From contig NZ_JAAGRY010000002.1 in NCBI RefSeq assembly GCF_015707995.1, positions 62,001 through 126,000 on the forward strand: a stretch of 64,000 nt of DNA. The letters run 5' to 3'. The position numbers and the translations under genes are program-made. Source of the stretch: Microbacterium paulum. Lineage in GTDB: Bacteria; Actinomycetota; Actinomycetes; Actinomycetales; Microbacteriaceae. Below the pieces are notes generated by a model that was given only the letters and a program-made list of their open reading frames with translations, did no database searches and was not told where the DNA came from. Shown in pieces: positions 59,978 through 64,000 of the stretch (within the stretch, counting starts at the first letter, position 1; the number at the start of each line of letters is the position of its first letter).

Positions 59978-61588
59978 TCACCGGCCGAGCATGCGCCGTA
60001 CGGTGCGCTGCGCGATCGCGAGCTCGGGTGCGCGAAGCAGCGCGAGCGCGGCGACGTAGACGAGGATCGAGACGCCAGCCACGATCGCCGCGCCGACGGC
60101 CCCGAGCAGTCTGTCGCTGGCGGCCCAGCCGCCAGCCCCGCCCATGAGCAGGAACGTCGCCCAGCCGGCGGCGAACGCGGGCACGGCCGCGAGGGCGAAC
60201 CGTCCGAGAGCGCGCCAGCTCGCGCGCAGCGCCGCCGTATCGGTGTGACGACGCAGCAGCCGCACCGCGAGAGGCAGCTGCACGAGAGTCGCCAGCGACT
60301 GCGTCAGCGCGACCCCGGCCGCGAGGAAACCGAGCGGCAGCAGGCCGAGCGCGACGGCAGCCCAGGCCAGCAGCGCGCCGATCGCCGTGGCGATGGCCTG
60401 GGCCAGGCCGAACCAGAACGGCGTGCGCGTGTCTTGGAAGGCGAAGAACGCACGGCGGATCACCATCAGCACCCCGAACGGCACGAGCGCCACGAGGTAG
60501 GCGCACACGACCCACGCGGTCGCGACGGCCCCCTCGGTGGAGTCGCTGAAGATACGCGAGACGGGCACGGATGCCGCGGCGATCGCCGCCGTGAAGCCGA
60601 AGCCGAACAGGGCGATCGAGCGGATCGATTCGTCGAGGTTCGGGCCCACGGCATCCATTCGGCCTTCGGCGATCTCTTCTGCCAGCCGCGTGAAGTAGGC
60701 CGTCGAGATCGACATCGCGACGATCGAGTGCGGCAGCATGAAGATCAGCCACGCGTAGCCCAGCACGGCGATGCTCGCCTTGCCCGACGCTTGAGTGACC
60801 ACCTGCGTCTGCACGATGTACGCGAGCTGGCCGACGACGACGGCGAGGAACGTCCACCACGCGAGGGTGCCGATGTGACGCAGGCCGATGCCGCGCCAAC
60901 CGAAGTCGGGACGGATGTCGAGCTTGGTGCGCTTCCAGAAGAACAGCAGCACGATCGTCTGCAGCGCGATACCGAGGGTCGAGGTGCCGCCCAGCAGCGC
61001 GATCATGCCCGGGGTCCAGTCGCCGATCTGGGTGTATGGACCGCCGAAGACGACGAGGAAGACGATGAAGCCCGCGATCGATACGAGGTTGTTGACCGTG
61101 GGTGCCCAGCTGTAGGGACCGAACACCCGTCGGGCGTTGAGCGCCTCGCCGAGCAGGGCGTAGAGGCCGTAGAACAACAGCTGCGGCAGCAGCCAGTAGG
61201 CGAACGAGACGGACAGCGCGTGTTGCGCCGGCGGGTAGCTGGAGGCGTAGATCCAGATCAGCGCGGGCGCGATCAGCATGGCGATCGCGGTGGCCGCGAC
61301 GAGCACCACGGTGCCGAGGGTGAGGAGCTTCGAGACGAACTTCGATCCGCCGTCGGAGTGGGCGGCGGACTTGACGATCTGCGGCACGATGATGCCGGTG
61401 ATCACGCCCGCTGCGAGCAGTTCGTAGACGTTCGTGGGCAGCGCCGAGGCGATCGCGAAGGCGTCGGCCGGGCGGCTCTCGTATGAGCCGATCACCGCGA
61501 CGAGCAGGATCGAGCGGACGAGGCCCGTCATACGCGAGACGAGGGTGCCGGCACCGATGATGGCGCTGGCGCGACCGAGACTAGGCAT
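59978..61588 (-). CDS. murJ: Lipid II flippase MurJ (MviN)
   Basis: 536 aa from the ATG at 61588; the upstream extension overlaps the next gene. Multispan membrane protein: [54 protein letters not shown], and [20 protein letters not shown] are typical. No kinase-like extension as in mycobacterial MviN. Overlaps the DUF6049 stop by eight bases, so the two are coupled. Confidence 0.94.
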   Translation of the reverse strand: MPSLGRASAIIGAGTLVSRMTGLVRSILLVAVIGSYESRPADAFAIASALPTNVYELLAAGVITGIIVPQIVKSAAHSDGGSKFVSKLLTLGTVVLVAATAIAMLIAPALIWIYASSYPPAQHALSVSFAYWLLPQLLFYGLYALLGEALNARRVFGPYSWAPTVNNLVSIAGFIVFLVVFGGPYTQIGDWTPGMIALLGGTSTLGIALQTIVLLFFWKRTKLDIRPDFGWRGIGLRHIGTLAWWTFLAVVVGQLAYIVQTQVVTQASGKASIAVLGYAWLIFMLPHSIVAMSISTAYFTRLAEEIAEGRMDAVGPNLDESIRSIALFGFGFTAAIAAASVPVSRIFSDSTEGAVATAWVVCAYLVALVPFGVLMVIRRAFFAFQDTRTPFWFGLAQAIATAIGALLAWAAVALGLLPLGFLAAGVALTQSLATLVQLPLAVRLLRRHTDTAALRASWRALGRFALAAVPAFAAGWATFLLMGGAGGWAASDRLLGAVGAAIVAGVSILVYVAALALLRAPELAIAQRTVRRMLGR

Positions 61589-63842
61589 GCGTGCCCTCTT
61601 CTTTCGGTGAGGTGTCGCCCGGTGCGTCATTGCTCGGTGTGTGGTTGCTCGGTGCACCCTCGCCCGGTTCGTCCGCGGGCGTCGACGCGGCTCGGCGCCG
61701 CAGCTTGCGCACCGTGCGCACGATTCCGACGACGATCAGGGCGGCGATGAGGGCCGCCATGACGGCCACGCCGACCGACTCCCACTCGGCCCGCACGGTC
61801 ACGTGCACCGGAACGGTGCCGCCGATCTCCACCGACGAGGTGCTGCGCAACTGCAGCGCGAGCGACGACTCACCGCTGCCGACACGGGCCTGCACCGGCA
61901 CCTGCACGCGGGTGCTCTGGCTCGGGCCGGCCTCGACCGGCGTCGTGTTCTGCACGATCAGGCGGGGGTCGTTCGGTGTCGCGATGAGTTCGAGTGAGAC
62001 CGGCCACGGCAGATCGTTTCGCACCGAGAAGGTGAGCGGGGCGCTCGTCGCGGCGAGCGTGATGTCGCTCGGCGGCACGACCGCGACCGCGTCGAGCGTC
62101 TGCTGCGTCTGCGTGCGGTGCGCCGACAGGGCGGCCGCGGCCTGGGTGGGCTGCGAGAGCCATCCGTTGCCCAGCAACTGCAGGATCGATGCCCGTTCAG
62201 GCGCCGTGATCACCGCCGGATCGGTGAGGATCGTGGCGAAACTCGTCAGCTCCTCCTCGCCGGCGAGCAGGCCGGAGAGGTCGGCCGCGCGGGTCGCGGT
62301 GCCCGTGTCGGCGGCCTCGCCGACGATCGAGACGGTCGCGGGGCTGCCCGAGGTGAGCGCACTGAGGCTGCTCGCGGTGCGCCCTGCGAGATGCGTGCCC
62401 TGCACGACGGCTGCACGGTCTCCCACGGTCGAGACGTCGGCGGGTCGGTCGAGCACGACGAGCACGGGGGCGGTGGGGTCTGCCGCAACGGCGAGGGCGG
62501 CGAAAGCGGATGCCTCGGCCAGCGCCTCGGCGCGCGTGATCGCCACGTCGCTCGTCGCCGCGGTGGTGAGCGCGCGCGAGGCATCCACGTCGTAGACGAG
62601 CACCGGCGCGCCGTCGGCAGACGCCCACGCGGGGGTCGCCTGCCCGCTCGCAGAGGCGACCGATGCCGAGTCGACCAGGGTGATCGGGGAGGCGTCGTCG
62701 ACGGTGAGCGCGCCGAGCGTCGAGACGGTGCCGGCATCAACCGATCCCGAGGCCGGCCAGAGCACCGTGCCGACACGCGGGCCGATGTCGGTGAGCTGTG
62801 CGAGGGTGGGCAGCACCGAACCGCCGGGAGCGGTCGAGGGGGTCGGCGTCGGGGTGGCCGCGGCCGCCTGATCCGCGTCGGCGGCAGTCGTCGGCGTCGG
62901 TGCGGGTGAGGGGGTGAGACCGGTGAAGTCGGACGCGGTGAGGTAGGGCGCGAGGGTCGACACCGTCAGGGGTGTCGCGAGGCCCGATGCGAGCTGTGCG
63001 GCGAGGTCGGCGTCACCGAACTGCAGGGCGAATCGCTCGTTCGGCAGGGCCATCAGGTCGGCGAGCCACTGTGTCGCCGAGGCGGGGGCGGAGATTCCGA
63101 GCACGCGAATCGCCGCGACGACGGCCGGGTCGACCGCGAGGATGGCGGGAGTGCCGACGACCGCATCGAGTTGGGTGCGCAGGCTTCCGCCCGACGACGT
63201 GAGGTCGCCCAGCTGGGCTGCGCTCAGCAGCCCGTCGGCGATCGGCGGTGCGGTGATCGGAACGACGAGCCCGAGCGCGCCGGTGCCCGCATCGCCCGAC
63301 ACCACGAGCACGCTGACCGCCGTCATGGCCGACGCATCGGCGCCGTAGTCGGCCCGCAGGGGGTAGACGCCCGGCGCGAGGCCCGCGATCGTCGCCGCGT
63401 CGATCGTGAGGTTCGCGCTGCCGACGCCGAGCGGAACGATTGAGGGGATCTCGCCCGTGCCGACCGCCAGCTCGGTCCGCGCCGGGTCGGCGGTCGAGGC
63501 GGCGAGCCAGTCGCGCACGTCGGCGCGGGTCGTGAGTGGCCGCACCGACGCCGAGAGACGCACCGCCGCGGCGGGAATGGTCGAGCCGGTGGCGTTGCGT
63601 GCCGAGACCGCGACCGCGAGCGGCTGCCCGGCGGTCACGACGCCCGCCCCGGCCGGCGCGACCGAGAAGGTCATCGTCGAGGCATCACCCGTGGCGGCGG
63701 GGACGGTGGCCGCCGTCGCCATGCTCTCCAGCGCCGCGGCGGGAGCCGCGAGGGCCACAGCCAGCAGTGCCGCCAGCAGCGCCGGGACGGCGGCGAGACG
63801 TCGCAGGCGGTGGCGCGCAGATACGGGGTGGCTGGGGGTCAT
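61581..63842 (-). CDS. DUF6049 cell-envelope protein
   Basis: 753 aa. Signal peptide RLAAVPALLAALLAVALAAP, a large beta-rich secreted region with a proline/threonine hinge (residues about 305-335), one C-terminal membrane helix VAVMAALIAALIVVGIVRTV and a short charged cytoplasmic tail. Always beside murJ in actinobacteria, which suggests a role in wall assembly; the function is not established. Confidence 0.88.
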   Translation of the reverse strand: MTPSHPVSARHRLRRLAAVPALLAALLAVALAAPAAALESMATAATVPAATGDASTMTFSVAPAGAGVVTAGQPLAVAVSARNATGSTIPAAAVRLSASVRPLTTRADVRDWLAASTADPARTELAVGTGEIPSIVPLGVGSANLTIDAATIAGLAPGVYPLRADYGADASAMTAVSVLVVSGDAGTGALGLVVPITAPPIADGLLSAAQLGDLTSSGGSLRTQLDAVVGTPAILAVDPAVVAAIRVLGISAPASATQWLADLMALPNERFALQFGDADLAAQLASGLATPLTVSTLAPYLTASDFTGLTPSPAPTPTTAADADQAAAATPTPTPSTAPGGSVLPTLAQLTDIGPRVGTVLWPASGSVDAGTVSTLGALTVDDASPITLVDSASVASASGQATPAWASADGAPVLVYDVDASRALTTAATSDVAITRAEALAEASAFAALAVAADPTAPVLVVLDRPADVSTVGDRAAVVQGTHLAGRTASSLSALTSGSPATVSIVGEAADTGTATRAADLSGLLAGEEELTSFATILTDPAVITAPERASILQLLGNGWLSQPTQAAAALSAHRTQTQQTLDAVAVVPPSDITLAATSAPLTFSVRNDLPWPVSLELIATPNDPRLIVQNTTPVEAGPSQSTRVQVPVQARVGSGESSLALQLRSTSSVEIGGTVPVHVTVRAEWESVGVAVMAALIAALIVVGIVRTVRKLRRRAASTPADEPGEGAPSNHTPSNDAPGDTSPKEEGTHA

Positions 63843-63962
63843 GACGCGAATCGGGTCGGGTGCGAACCATGCCGCACGATCAGGTGCGATTCTAGGGTCA
63901 CACCCCTGTGCGCGCCCCGAGACCGGCCGCGCGGGCCCGAATGACGACGATGGGATGCCTCG

Positions 63963-64000
63963 GTGACCAGTGATCTCGCGCCCGATCCCCGCCCTGTTTC
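63963..64000 (+). CDS. Start of a divergent gene, truncated by the window
   Basis: GTG at 63963 opens VTSDLAPDPRPV, divergent from DUF6049 with 120 bp between starts. In related genomes a NUDIX hydrolase or CCA-adding enzyme gene is often here, but too little is visible to decide. Confidence 0.35.
   Translation, partial: MTSDLAPDPRPV

Overview
The window looks like actinobacterial, Microbacteriaceae-type chromosome, most likely a Microbacterium. The base composition is high in G+C, and the order rpmH-rnpA-yidD-yidC-khpB-rsmG-parA-parB-trxA-trxB-murJ beside dnaA-dnaN-recF-gyrB-gyrA is the classical actinobacterial origin region. The genus is inferred from gene order and protein style, not from a database search.

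Layout. Bases 1 to about 41.9 kb are an integrative and conjugative element (ICE). It abuts the 3' end of a tRNA-Ala gene with a large serine recombinase reading into that tRNA. From the left it holds: (i) a MobF relaxase/helicase on the minus strand; (ii) an accessory array at 3.6-21.4 kb made of regulator-plus-efflux or regulator-plus-reductase cassettes (TetR-MFS, HxlR-SnoaL-like, ArsR-MFS, HxlR-quinone reductase, TetR-MFS-NmrA, MerR-MFS-quinone reductase, AraC), broken in the middle by a defence-like block (DEAH helicase with a PD-(D/E)xK-like C terminus, a frameshifted zinc protein, and a cytosine-5 methyltransferase disrupted by a 25-bp tandem duplication); (iii) at 21.7-40.1 kb the replication/maintenance and transfer genes (ArdC-like, prim-pol, DUF2637, ParB-like, M23 peptidase, two DUF6112 proteins, TrbL-like, SCO6880-like, VirB4-like and VirD4/TraG-like ATPases, SSB-like, DUF4913), interrupted by an oppositely oriented coiled-coil CHAT protease; and (iv) the integrase.

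From 41.9 kb rightwards is core chromosome: tRNA-Ala(TGC), tRNA-Ile(GAT), DUF3566, gyrA, gyrB, a DciA-like DUF721 gene, recF, dnaN, oriC and dnaA on the minus strand; then rpmH, rnpA, yidD, yidC, khpB, rsmG, parA, parB and a small unknown gene on the plus strand; then trxA, trxB, murJ and a DUF6049 gene on the minus strand. Eight parS-like sites lie in and just after rsmG.

Most notable signals. A degenerate repeat of about 57 bp occurs at five boundaries between the accessory cassettes. One half resembles the relaxase codons around the catalytic Tyr-Tyr pair, and one copy is joined to a 44-codon relaxase stub. This suggests a recurrent insertion or recombination site that built the array. A second family of short palindromic GGTGCACC sites sits before at least five transfer or maintenance gene groups and may be an element-wide control site. 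Other points are the CHAT protein inside the transfer region, the helicase-nuclease beside a broken methyltransferase, and the rewriting of the rsmG 3' end by parS-bearing repeats.
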